Position numbers and translations under genes: made by a program | Shown here: positions 8,289 through 16,052 of the stretch, one piece after another | Position numbering within the stretch: position 1 is the stretch's first letter | Layout of the letters: each line of letters starts with the position of its first letter | Assembly: GCA_000437915.1 (NCBI GenBank) | Contig: FR901000.1 | Location: 347,700-364,661, forward strand | Length of the DNA stretch: 16,962 nt | DNA from: Subdoligranulum sp. CAG:314 | GTDB lineage: Bacteria; Bacillota; Clostridia; Christensenellales; CAG-314 | Direction of reading: 5' to 3' | The notes under the pieces: model-generated | What the model was told of the DNA's origin: nothing | The model's input: only the letters and a program-made list of their open reading frames with translations | Databases searched by the model: none

Positions 8289-9311
8289 ATGGATAACAGG
8301 CAACTGTTTGAACGGCACAGAAAACGGCTTGAAAAGGAAGCTTGGCTCAAATCCGTTCTGCTTTCCCTCGTCATAGGCTTTGCCGCCATGCTGGCGACAG
8401 CCGTTTTGACCTGGGTGTTTGAAAAAAACGGATTGTGGTTCTCTCTTTCGGCTCTCGTCGTTGTGACGGGAGGACTCACGCCGTTGTTTTATTTCAAACG
8501 CTTCCGTCCCGACGACAGGCAAATCGCGCGCCGTATAGACAGGCTGGGGCTTGAAGAACGCGTGATAACCATGACGGAGCTTGCAGACTCGAAGGAGTAT
8601 ATCGCCGTGCGTCAGCGCGCGGACGCGCAGGAAAAAATGAAAGCGTTGGAAATAAAACAAATCAGCCTGCACGTGTCCGCCGCGCTTATTGCGTTGGTGT
8701 GCGTTTTCGGAACGCTCGGACTTTCGCTTACCACGGTCAGCACGCTGAGCTATTACGGACTGCTGCCCACAATAGGTCAAATCATAGACACCACCCTGCC
8801 TCCCGAGCCTATTGTCGAATTTGAAGTAAACTATTACGTCGAAGACGGACAGGGCGGTATTATCGAGGGAGAAGAGTTCCAAATAGTCGCGCAGGGGGAG
8901 ACAGGCTCTCTCGTGTACGCGGCAGCCGACGAGGGCTGGGCTTTTGCGGGCTGGTCGGACGGATATGCGGAGCCTTATCGACAGGAAGAGGACGTGCAGG
9001 GCAATATGGAAATTTTCGCTTTGTTCGAGCAGATGGGCGGAGCGGGCGACGGCGACGGCGAGCCTACCGACCAACCGCCCGATCAACCGGGCGAGCAGCA
9101 GGGCGACAACGGCGACGGCGACGATTCCAATCCCGTCGAGCAGGGCGGCGGCAAATACGAGCCCGCCAATCAGATTATTGACGAAGCGACTTATTATCGC
9201 GACGTGTTCGGGCAGTATTACGACCTGATAGTGGAGTATCTGTCCTCGGGCGAAGAGCTGCCCGAAGATTTGCGCATCATTATCGAAGCGTATTTCAACA
9301 TTCTTAAATAA
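8289..9311 (+). CDS. Three-helix membrane protein with extracytoplasmic InlB-like repeat, first gene of MoxR cluster
   Basis: 340 residues; the start is supported by AAAGGAG six bases upstream. Membrane helices are likely at about 23-43, 50-69 and 129-150. The segment between helices 2 and 3 (RRIDRLGLEERVITMTEL) resembles the cytoplasmic region of DUF4175-like membrane proteins found in some MoxR/VWA operons; that link is from memory of the pattern and is tentative. Residues about 176-248 form a divergent InlB-type repeat (GWAFAGWSDGY then FALFEQ), followed by a Gly/Asp/Pro/Gln-rich acidic linker (250-289). The C-terminal 48 residues (YYDLIVEYL...LPEDLRIIIEAYF) resemble the short conserved end of the same proteins. 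Role inferred: membrane scaffold or sensor placing an InlB-like module outside the cell next to the MoxR/VWA machinery. The gene is certain, the function is not. Confidence 0.9.
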   Translation: MDNRQLFERHRKRLEKEAWLKSVLLSLVIGFAAMLATAVLTWVFEKNGLWFSLSALVVVTGGLTPLFYFKRFRPDDRQIARRIDRLGLEERVITMTELADSKEYIAVRQRADAQEKMKALEIKQISLHVSAALIALVCVFGTLGLSLTTVSTLSYYGLLPTIGQIIDTTLPPEPIVEFEVNYYVEDGQGGIIEGEEFQIVAQGETGSLVYAAADEGWAFAGWSDGYAEPYRQEEDVQGNMEIFALFEQMGGAGDGDGEPTDQPPDQPGEQQGDNGDGDDSNPVEQGGGKYEPANQIIDEATYYRDVFGQYYDLIVEYLSSGEELPEDLRIIIEAYFNILK

Positions 9312-9358
9312 CCCATTCCCCCAAAAAATAAAACTTTAAAAATCAAAAGGACAAAAAA

Positions 9359-10441
9359 ATGGTAACGGAAGCTAACATAGAAAAATTCAGCGTACAGTGC
9401 AAAAACATTTTCGAGCAGATAAAAAGAGACGTAATCGGTCAGCAGGACGTGGTCGAGGGCGCGGTCATTGCCATGATAGCGGGCGGAAACGTGCTGCTCG
9501 AAGGCGTGCCCGGCGTCGGCAAGACAAGATTGGTGAGAAGTCTCGGCCGCGTTTTCAATCTGCCCTTTTCAAGAATACAGTTTACGCCCGACCTTATGCC
9601 TGCGGACGTAACGGGCACCAACATAATAATCAAGGACGAAGCGGGCAATTCGCAGTTCAGCTTTCAGCCCGGTCCGATATTCAGCAACATAATTCTTGCG
9701 GACGAAATCAACAGAGCCACTCCCAAAACACAGTCCGCGCTGCTCGAAGCGATGCAGGAGCACACTGTTACCGTTATGGGCGTGTCGAGAAAGCTCAACG
9801 AGCCGTTCTTCGTGCTTGCGACGCAAAACCCCATAGAACAGGACGGAACCTATCCTCTGCCCGAAGCGCAGATGGACAGATTTATGTTCAAAATTATTGT
9901 CAACAACCCCAATATAGACGAGCTGATGCAGATAGTGGACATGACGCAGAAAACCATGGCGGAAGTGGCTGACGTGGCTTGCAGCGGCGAGGAGCTGTTG
10001 GAAATGAGAAAAACGGCAAACGCCATACCCGTGGCTGAGGAGGTCATGAGATACGCCATGGTGCTTGTGTCGGCAACGCATCCCGACAGCGACTGTTCGA
10101 CCGAGGCGGCAAAAAAATATATCAGGCTCGGCGCAAGCCCCCGCGCGGGGCAGGCGTTGATTTCCGCCGCCAAGGTCAAGGCATTGATGAAGGGGCGTTT
10201 CAACGTGTCCTACGGCGACCTCAACGAGCTTGCCTTTCCCGTGCTGCGTCACAGGATAAAGATGAATTTCGAGGCGGTTGCAGAGCGCGTGAGTCAGGAC
10301 GACGCCATAAGAATGGTAATTGACGAATTGAATCACCGCAAAACTTTTAAAAGCGAGGCGGCGCAGACGACCTCGACCGATACGGACAAAGCGGTTGAAT
10401 CCGCCGACGACAAGAGCAGACGCAAAAACGGGAGAAAATAA
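9359..10441 (+). CDS. moxR: MoxR-family AAA+ ATPase
   Basis: 360 residues. Walker A is GVPGVGKT (49-56), Walker B ILADEIN (112-118), sensor 1 LATQNP (153-158), and the MoxR signature EQDGTYPLPEAQMDRF (160-175) includes the likely arginine finger. Length and motifs match the MoxR family throughout; the tail (about 337-360) is charged and Lys/Arg-rich. MoxR ATPases are cytoplasmic chaperone-like hexamers that work with VWA-domain partners to mature or insert cofactors into target complexes. It follows the previous gene by a 47-base A-rich gap (9312-9358) holding the AAAAGG ribosome site at 9345-9350, and its stop overlaps the next start by one base (TAATG), so it is co-translated with the DUF58 gene. 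Confidence 0.97.
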   Translation: MVTEANIEKFSVQCKNIFEQIKRDVIGQQDVVEGAVIAMIAGGNVLLEGVPGVGKTRLVRSLGRVFNLPFSRIQFTPDLMPADVTGTNIIIKDEAGNSQFSFQPGPIFSNIILADEINRATPKTQSALLEAMQEHTVTVMGVSRKLNEPFFVLATQNPIEQDGTYPLPEAQMDRFMFKIIVNNPNIDELMQIVDMTQKTMAEVADVACSGEELLEMRKTANAIPVAEEVMRYAMVLVSATHPDSDCSTEAAKKYIRLGASPRAGQALISAAKVKALMKGRFNVSYGDLNELAFPVLRHRIKMNFEAVAERVSQDDAIRMVIDELNHRKTFKSEAAQTTSTDTDKAVESADDKSRRKNGRK

Positions 10442-11340
10442 TGAAGAGCGCTTACTTGAACGATGAGTTTTTCAGTCGTTTGGAGACGCTGGCATTGAAT
10501 CTTCGCGCCGATTTAAACGGTTACTTCGGCGGAAAGCATTTTGTCCGCTCATACGGTCAGACGGTGGAGTTTGCGGATTATCGGGAATATCAGCTGGGCG
10601 ACGATATACGTCGCATAGACTGGAACCTGTTCAGCAGATTTGAAAAATATTTTATCAGGCTTTTTACCGACGAGAGGCAGATGGACGTTCAGATATTTCT
10701 GGACTGCTCCGCGTCCATGGGCAAGGAAAACCGTGCAAAGGCGGAGTACGCCGTCAGCGTGGCTGCCGCGCTGGGCTTTTTGTCCGTTCACAATATGGAC
10801 AAGGTATCCTTCAAGCTGATAAAGGAAGATGCCGTTGACGACCCTTTCGGCACGATAATAGGAAAAAACTCCTTTTTCAGAGCAATCAGCTTTTTGGAAA
10901 ATCTGGATTTCTCCGACGACGCGAACATTTCGCAGGCGGTGTCGAGCTGCGCAAACACGGGCTCCAACAACGGATTGTCCGTAATCATTTCCGATTTTCT
11001 TACAAGAAAGGACTGGAAAAAAGCCGTTGATTACTTAACTTACAAAAAGCGGCAGGTGCTTGCGATACAGCTGCTTTCTCCCGAAGAGGAGGAGCCTACT
11101 TACAGCGGCAGGGTGAGTCTCATCGACGTGGAGTCGGGAGACCTTGCCGACCCGAGAAATATGAAACTGAGAATTACGCGCAGCCTGCAACTCGCTTATC
11201 AGGAGGCGTTGAAGGACATGAAGGCGGACATCAAATCTTTCTGTGCGTCGAGGGGAGCGGATTTTATTTCCGTCACCACCGACAAACCCGTTGAAAGAAT
11301 GCTGTTCGGCGAGCTTTTGAAGGCAGGTATTATGGAATGA
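10441..11340 (+). CDS. DUF58 protein with VWA-like MIDAS motif
   Basis: 299 residues. The DUF58 signature is clear: GKHFVRSYGQTVEFADYREY (31-50) followed by GDDIRRIDWN (53-62). The VWA-type metal site DCSAS lies at 88-92. No membrane helix is seen, so this is the short soluble DUF58 form. It starts on the ATG that overlaps the MoxR stop, with GGGAG at 10430-10434. DUF58 proteins are near-constant partners of MoxR ATPases and are thought to link them to the membrane VWA proteins. Its stop overlaps the next start by four bases (ATGA), which implies translational coupling. Confidence 0.95.
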   Translation: MKSAYLNDEFFSRLETLALNLRADLNGYFGGKHFVRSYGQTVEFADYREYQLGDDIRRIDWNLFSRFEKYFIRLFTDERQMDVQIFLDCSASMGKENRAKAEYAVSVAAALGFLSVHNMDKVSFKLIKEDAVDDPFGTIIGKNSFFRAISFLENLDFSDDANISQAVSSCANTGSNNGLSVIISDFLTRKDWKKAVDYLTYKKRQVLAIQLLSPEEEEPTYSGRVSLIDVESGDLADPRNMKLRITRSLQLAYQEALKDMKADIKSFCASRGADFISVTTDKPVERMLFGELLKAGIME

Positions 11341-13283
11341 GTATTTTGTTACCCATGGGTTTGTTGGGATTGATTGGAATAGCCGTGCTTATTCTCATTT
11401 ATATCCTCAAACCGAATTATCAGCAGAAGCTTGTTTCCAGCACGTATATCTGGGAACTGAGCCTTAAATATCGAAAGAAAAAAATTCCCGTCAGCCGCCT
11501 GCGCAATCTAATCATACTTATTTGTCAGCTGCTTATTATTGCCGCCTGCGCCATGATTCTGGCGCAGCCGGTAATCCGCGCGGAGGAAATGGAAAGCAAC
11601 GAAAGGATTGCCGTCATCGACGCTTCGGCGGGTATGCTGGCAAGCGACGGCGCGGCTTTTCGCTTTGTGCGCGCGGTTGAGCAGGTAAAGGAGCTTGCGG
11701 AGGAAACCTTTTCGCAGTCGGGCATCATCACGGTTATTCTTGCGGACACGGAGGCGTCGTTTGTCGCGCGCAGAGCGGACGCGACCATGCGCGACGAGGT
11801 TTTGGCGCAGCTTGACGAGCTGGCGCGCTGCGAAAACGGCGTGCCCGTGCACTGCTCCTACGGAGTGGCGGATATAGACGCGGGCATGGAGCTTGCCGAA
11901 CAGGTGCTCGAAGAAAATCCTTCCGCCGCCGTAAGGCTTTATACGGGAAAGGAATATATCGATTCGGGCATAGTGGACGTGGTTGACATAGGTTCGGAAA
12001 ACGAGTGGAACGCCGCGATTGTCGACGCCTCGGCGACGCTGGACGAAAATTTCTACACCTTTTCCGTAGACGTTGCGAGCTACGGAATAGGAGCCAATCT
12101 GCGCGTCAACTGCGAGGTTTACGGCGTGAACGGTCAGGACGTTACGGAAATGCTCAGCCTGCCCGCCCGCTGCGACGTAGGAGAAACAGTCACGGTAGAA
12201 TTCAATTCTGACAGCGTGGACATGATGATTTATATGTTCGATTACGTGCGCGTGTATATAGAAGCGGTGGATACGGCGGGCGCGGTGCTCACCGACTCGT
12301 TCGTTTGGGACGACACGTTTTATCTGTACGGCGGCACGCCTCAGAAAATCAACATTCAGTACGCAAGTCCCAAGCCCAATCCCTTTGTTAGCGGCATTCT
12401 GATAGGTCTGCGCGATTCGTTGTCTTCGCGCTGGGACATAGACCTGACGGAGGTCAGGGGGGAAAACGCCGTTCCGGAAATCGCGGGGTTCGACCTTTAC
12501 ATATTCGAGCATACCATGCCCGAAATTATGCCTACGGACGGAGTCGTGTTTTTGATAAATCCCGACGTATCGCCCGAGGGCGCGGGAATAACGCTTGCCG
12601 CCGGCGAAGTCACGGGTGATTTTACGCTTTCCGCAGGGGATGCCCATCCCATTACCGAAAGGGTGAACGCCTCGGACATAACCGTCAGCAAATACAAACA
12701 GGTTAAAATGGCGGACGGCTTCGAAACATTGCTTTATGTGGAAAACGACCCCGCTTTCATGGTGAAAAACGAGCCGGGAGTGAAAATCGCGCTGATGCCT
12801 TTCAGTTTGAACAGCTCCAATTTTTCCGTTCTGATGAGCTTTCCCGCCCTTATGTACAACATGATGAACTACTTTTTTCCGGCGACAATAACCGATTCGC
12901 AGGAGACGGGCAGCGCCGCCGAATATATCTTTGAGGTCAACGATACCGTTATTCTCAACGGCAGGGGAGTGCAGCTTACCGTGACGGACTCTGCGGGAGC
13001 GGAGACGGAGCTCGACATTTTTCCCGCGGCAATCGAGGCGCTTTGCCCCGGTACTTACACCGTTTCGCAGATTCCGTTGTCGGGTGTGGAGACAATCGAG
13101 CGCTTTTACGTAAGGATTGCTCCGTCGGAAAGCGATTTGGGGCTGGTGGTCGACGAGCTTTACAGTCCGTATGCGGAGCTGCCCGAAAGATTCAACGATT
13201 TCGACCTTCTGCTTTATTTTGCAATCGCGCTGGTTGCGCTCGAATTTATCGAGTGGATTCTGCAAACGCGCGAGCACTTTTAA
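11337..13283 (+). CDS. BatA-like membrane protein with degenerate VWA domain
   Basis: 648 residues. The N-terminus has the BatA layout: helix 1 at about 3-24, a basic cytoplasmic loop (SSTYIWELSLKYRKKKIPVSRLRN region) and helix 2 at about 57-77. A VWA-like domain follows from about 88. Its metal-site motif is DASAG (95-99) instead of DxSxS, and no TDG motif is found later, so metal binding is doubtful. Residues about 340-600 are beta-rich and extracytoplasmic. A C-terminal helix (about 624-640) ends in a short charged tail. The start overlaps the DUF58 stop; upstream pairing to the ribosome (GCAGG) is weak, so translation probably depends on coupling. Likely role: membrane partner of the MoxR/DUF58 pair. 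Confidence 0.9.
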   Translation: MSILLPMGLLGLIGIAVLILIYILKPNYQQKLVSSTYIWELSLKYRKKKIPVSRLRNLIILICQLLIIAACAMILAQPVIRAEEMESNERIAVIDASAGMLASDGAAFRFVRAVEQVKELAEETFSQSGIITVILADTEASFVARRADATMRDEVLAQLDELARCENGVPVHCSYGVADIDAGMELAEQVLEENPSAAVRLYTGKEYIDSGIVDVVDIGSENEWNAAIVDASATLDENFYTFSVDVASYGIGANLRVNCEVYGVNGQDVTEMLSLPARCDVGETVTVEFNSDSVDMMIYMFDYVRVYIEAVDTAGAVLTDSFVWDDTFYLYGGTPQKINIQYASPKPNPFVSGILIGLRDSLSSRWDIDLTEVRGENAVPEIAGFDLYIFEHTMPEIMPTDGVVFLINPDVSPEGAGITLAAGEVTGDFTLSAGDAHPITERVNASDITVSKYKQVKMADGFETLLYVENDPAFMVKNEPGVKIALMPFSLNSSNFSVLMSFPALMYNMMNYFFPATITDSQETGSAAEYIFEVNDTVILNGRGVQLTVTDSAGAETELDIFPAAIEALCPGTYTVSQIPLSGVETIERFYVRIAPSESDLGLVVDELYSPYAELPERFNDFDLLLYFAIALVALEFIEWILQTREHF

Positions 13284-13298
13284 CGGAGGCAATGCGAC

Positions 13299-16034
13299 AT
13301 GACGAATTTTCAGATAGAATTTACCCACCCGTGGCTGTTGCTGTTGCTTGTTCCCGCGTTGTTTTTCGCGTTGTTCCCATATTTTCGGCTTTCCAAAAAG
13401 TATCGAAAGACGCGGAACCGCATTACGTCGATAGTTTTGCATATGCTTGTCATGGCTTTGAGCATATCCGTGCTTTCGGGAATAAATTTCAAGTACGAGC
13501 TTCCCAATACGCGAAACGAGCTTATTCTGCTTGTGGACGGCTCGTTCAGCGGCAGCGAAACGGAGGAAGCAAAAAACAATTTCGTTCAGGCGGTTCTTAA
13601 CGAATGCGAGCCTGAAATGCGCGTAGGCATTGTGACCTTCGGGTTTAATCAGGTTTACGCCGCGCCGCTGACGACGGACAAAAGCAGAGCTTACAGACAG
13701 TATCTCGAAGCGGAAAAGCCGGACGGCTCGGCTACCGACATAGCGTCGGCGCTGCAATACGCGGGCGGAATTTTTGAAAATCCCCAATCGGGCAAAATTG
13801 TCCTTTTGACGGACGGAGACGAAACCGACAGAAGCGCGTCTGCGGTTATACGGACAATAGCGGCTTCGGGAATCACGGTGGACACCGTGCATTTCCCCGC
13901 GGAGCGCAACGACAGCGAGGTATTGATAACGGGCGTGACGCTGCCCGATTACAACGTGGTGGTGGAGGATTCCTTCAAAATAGGGCTTACTTTGCAAAGC
14001 TCTTTCGTCGGCGCCGCAAACGTAACCTTGCTTGACAACGGAGAGCCTGTGGGAGAGCCGCATGCAATCGAGCTGGTAAGCGGCACGCAGACGGTTGAGT
14101 TCGAGCACGTGTTTCACGAGCAGGGACTGCACGCGCTGAGCTTTGAAATCTCAAACGACAGGGATACCCTTACTCAAAACAATATATTCAACTCCTATAT
14201 TTATTTGGAGGTTTTCGACGACCTGCTGATTATCGAGCGCAACGCCGACGAGTCCGCCGCCCTTGCGGAAATTCTCGGCGAACAGTTCAACGTCAGCGTG
14301 GTCAACGTGTTCAACGAGGAAGAAATGCCGACCGAGCTTGACGAGCTGAGGCAGTACGACGAAATCATACTCATGAACATTGCCAACGCGGATATGCCGG
14401 CAGGCTTTGACAGCATTCTGTATTCTTACGTAAACGAAATCGGCGGCGGTTTGTTCACCGTCGGCGGCAACAGGGAGGACGGAGAGGGCGGAACGGTTGC
14501 AAACACCTACGACAGGCAGGATATGGCGGGCACGCTTTATCAGCAGATGCTGCCCGTGCAGGCGATAGACTATACTCCTCCCGTCGGCGTGGTTATAATC
14601 ATCGACCGCTCGGGCAGCATGGATATGCGGGTAGAAGGCAGCGGCGGAAAAACCAAGCTAGATTTGGCAAAGGAAGGCGCAATGAGCAGTCTGCTGTCTC
14701 TGACCGAAAGAGATTATTGCAGCGTCATGACGCTTGAAGACGACTACAACGAGGATTTGGAGATGACTCCGCTTCCGCAGAGAGCCAAAATAGAAGCCGC
14801 GATAGAAAAAATAGAAATCGGCGGCGGCACGATTTTCACGGGAGCATTGGAGCGCGCGGGAGCGGCGCTGAGAGGACTTCGCAGCGTGGAAAGGAGGCAT
14901 ATAATTCTCGTCACGGACGGCGAACCCGGCGACAGCTTCTGGACCGACCCGATAAATCAGGTGGGCGGCTACGGCGGCGCGATAAAAAACAACGCTCTTT
15001 CGGGAATCACTCTCTCCATCGTGGCAATCGGCGTCGATTCAAAAGCGGCGCAGACCATGAAGGAGGCGACCGAGCTTGGCGGCGGCGAGTTTTACAACGT
15101 CTGGGACGCTACCACTCTTCCCGGCATCATGCGCGAGGATATGGACATTCCGCAGATAATCGCTTACAATCCCGAGCCTTTCACCCCCAAGGTGCGCGAC
15201 CACAATTCGGTGCTCAACGGCGTGGACGAGAGTCTTTTGCCCGAGCTTGGCGGTTTTTACGGCACAAAAGTTAAAAGCGGCGCAAGCGTGCCTCTTATGG
15301 CGGAGTATGTTCCCGTGCTGGCGCAGTGGAAGTTCGGCAACGGAATGGTGGCAAGCTTCATGTGCGACTTAAACGGCACGTGGTCGTCGGAGTTTCTGGA
15401 AAGCGAAACGGGGCGCAAAATACTCAACAATCTGGTAAACTGCCTGTTCCCCGTGAAAAATATAAAGCCGGGCGCCATTGACACGCGTATGACGGAGGAA
15501 AATTATATTACGTCTTTGAGCGTTTACGCTTCGTTGGAGGAAAACGAAACTCTTGAAATAACCGTAACCGAGCAGACGGGTACGGCGCAGCCCTCCGTTC
15601 AGAAATTTACTCCGACGGTCACCGACGGTTTCGGCAAGGTGGAGTTTGTGATAACCAATCCCGGCGTGCACGAAATCGCCGTGCAAATAAAAAACGCCGA
15701 CGGCTCGGTTGCGGAAAGCTACACAACCTACAAGAGCTTTTCTTACTCTCAGGAGTACAACGTGTTCACCGACGACGAGGAAAACGCGCGGCTGTTGGAG
15801 CTTATTGCGGCGCGCGGCGACGGCGCGGTCGTGTCTTCCGCCCAACCGTGGAAAATTTTTGACGACTTTCAACATACGCTTGAACACGAGTTCGACCCGA
15901 GATGGGCGTTCATAATTGCCGCTCTGGCGTTGTTCCTTCTGGATATAGCGGTAAGAAAATTCAAGTTCAAATGGCTGCACGAAATCGTAAGAGACCGAAA
16001 GCTCAAAAAGGAGCTGGGTCAAAACAAAAAGTAG
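13299..16034 (+). CDS. Large membrane protein with two VWA domains and a glutamine-amidotransferase-like domain
   Basis: 911 residues; the start is set by GGAGG at 13285-13289. Helices at about 11-28 and 43-62 lead into VWA domain 1 (about 75-215) with DGSFS (80-84) and TDGDE (from 171). A middle stretch (about 305-425; LLIIERN..., GGGLFTVGG) resembles the class I glutamine-amidotransferase-like fold seen in large VWA proteins; the catalytic Cys is absent, so it is probably structural. VWA domain 2 (about 429-600) has a complete MIDAS: DRSGSM from 436, Thr511/Thr514 in GGTIFTG, and TDGEPGD with Asp540. Beta-rich segments follow, then a C-terminal helix (about 868-887) and a basic tail. The bulk is extracytoplasmic. 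It is probably the main substrate-facing or metal-dependent adhesion component of the cluster. Confidence 0.93.
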   Translation: MTNFQIEFTHPWLLLLLVPALFFALFPYFRLSKKYRKTRNRITSIVLHMLVMALSISVLSGINFKYELPNTRNELILLVDGSFSGSETEEAKNNFVQAVLNECEPEMRVGIVTFGFNQVYAAPLTTDKSRAYRQYLEAEKPDGSATDIASALQYAGGIFENPQSGKIVLLTDGDETDRSASAVIRTIAASGITVDTVHFPAERNDSEVLITGVTLPDYNVVVEDSFKIGLTLQSSFVGAANVTLLDNGEPVGEPHAIELVSGTQTVEFEHVFHEQGLHALSFEISNDRDTLTQNNIFNSYIYLEVFDDLLIIERNADESAALAEILGEQFNVSVVNVFNEEEMPTELDELRQYDEIILMNIANADMPAGFDSILYSYVNEIGGGLFTVGGNREDGEGGTVANTYDRQDMAGTLYQQMLPVQAIDYTPPVGVVIIIDRSGSMDMRVEGSGGKTKLDLAKEGAMSSLLSLTERDYCSVMTLEDDYNEDLEMTPLPQRAKIEAAIEKIEIGGGTIFTGALERAGAALRGLRSVERRHIILVTDGEPGDSFWTDPINQVGGYGGAIKNNALSGITLSIVAIGVDSKAAQTMKEATELGGGEFYNVWDATTLPGIMREDMDIPQIIAYNPEPFTPKVRDHNSVLNGVDESLLPELGGFYGTKVKSGASVPLMAEYVPVLAQWKFGNGMVASFMCDLNGTWSSEFLESETGRKILNNLVNCLFPVKNIKPGAIDTRMTEENYITSLSVYASLEENETLEITVTEQTGTAQPSVQKFTPTVTDGFGKVEFVITNPGVHEIAVQIKNADGSVAESYTTYKSFSYSQEYNVFTDDEENARLLELIAARGDGAVVSSAQPWKIFDDFQHTLEHEFDPRWAFIIAALALFLLDIAVRKFKFKWLHEIVRDRKLKKELGQNKK

Positions 16035-16039
16035 GCTCC

Positions 16040-16046
16040 AAGGAGG
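16040..16046 (+). promoter_or_regulatory. Strong ribosome binding site that sets a TTG start
   Basis: AAGGAGG sits six bases before TTG 16053-16055. The preceding gene's stop codon (16032-16034) is in the same frame and no ATG or GTG lies between, so the TTG is the only start consistent with the full signal peptide. Confidence 0.85.
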
Positions 16047-16052
16047 AAAAAA

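Noticed and set aside
11508..14132. An 874-codon open frame on the minus strand opposite the BatA-like and VWA genes
   Set aside because: Its product is rich in Arg, His and Val in a low-complexity way, matches no family I know, and lies wholly opposite two well-supported genes that share codon bias. It is an artefact of G+C-rich codon use on the other strand.
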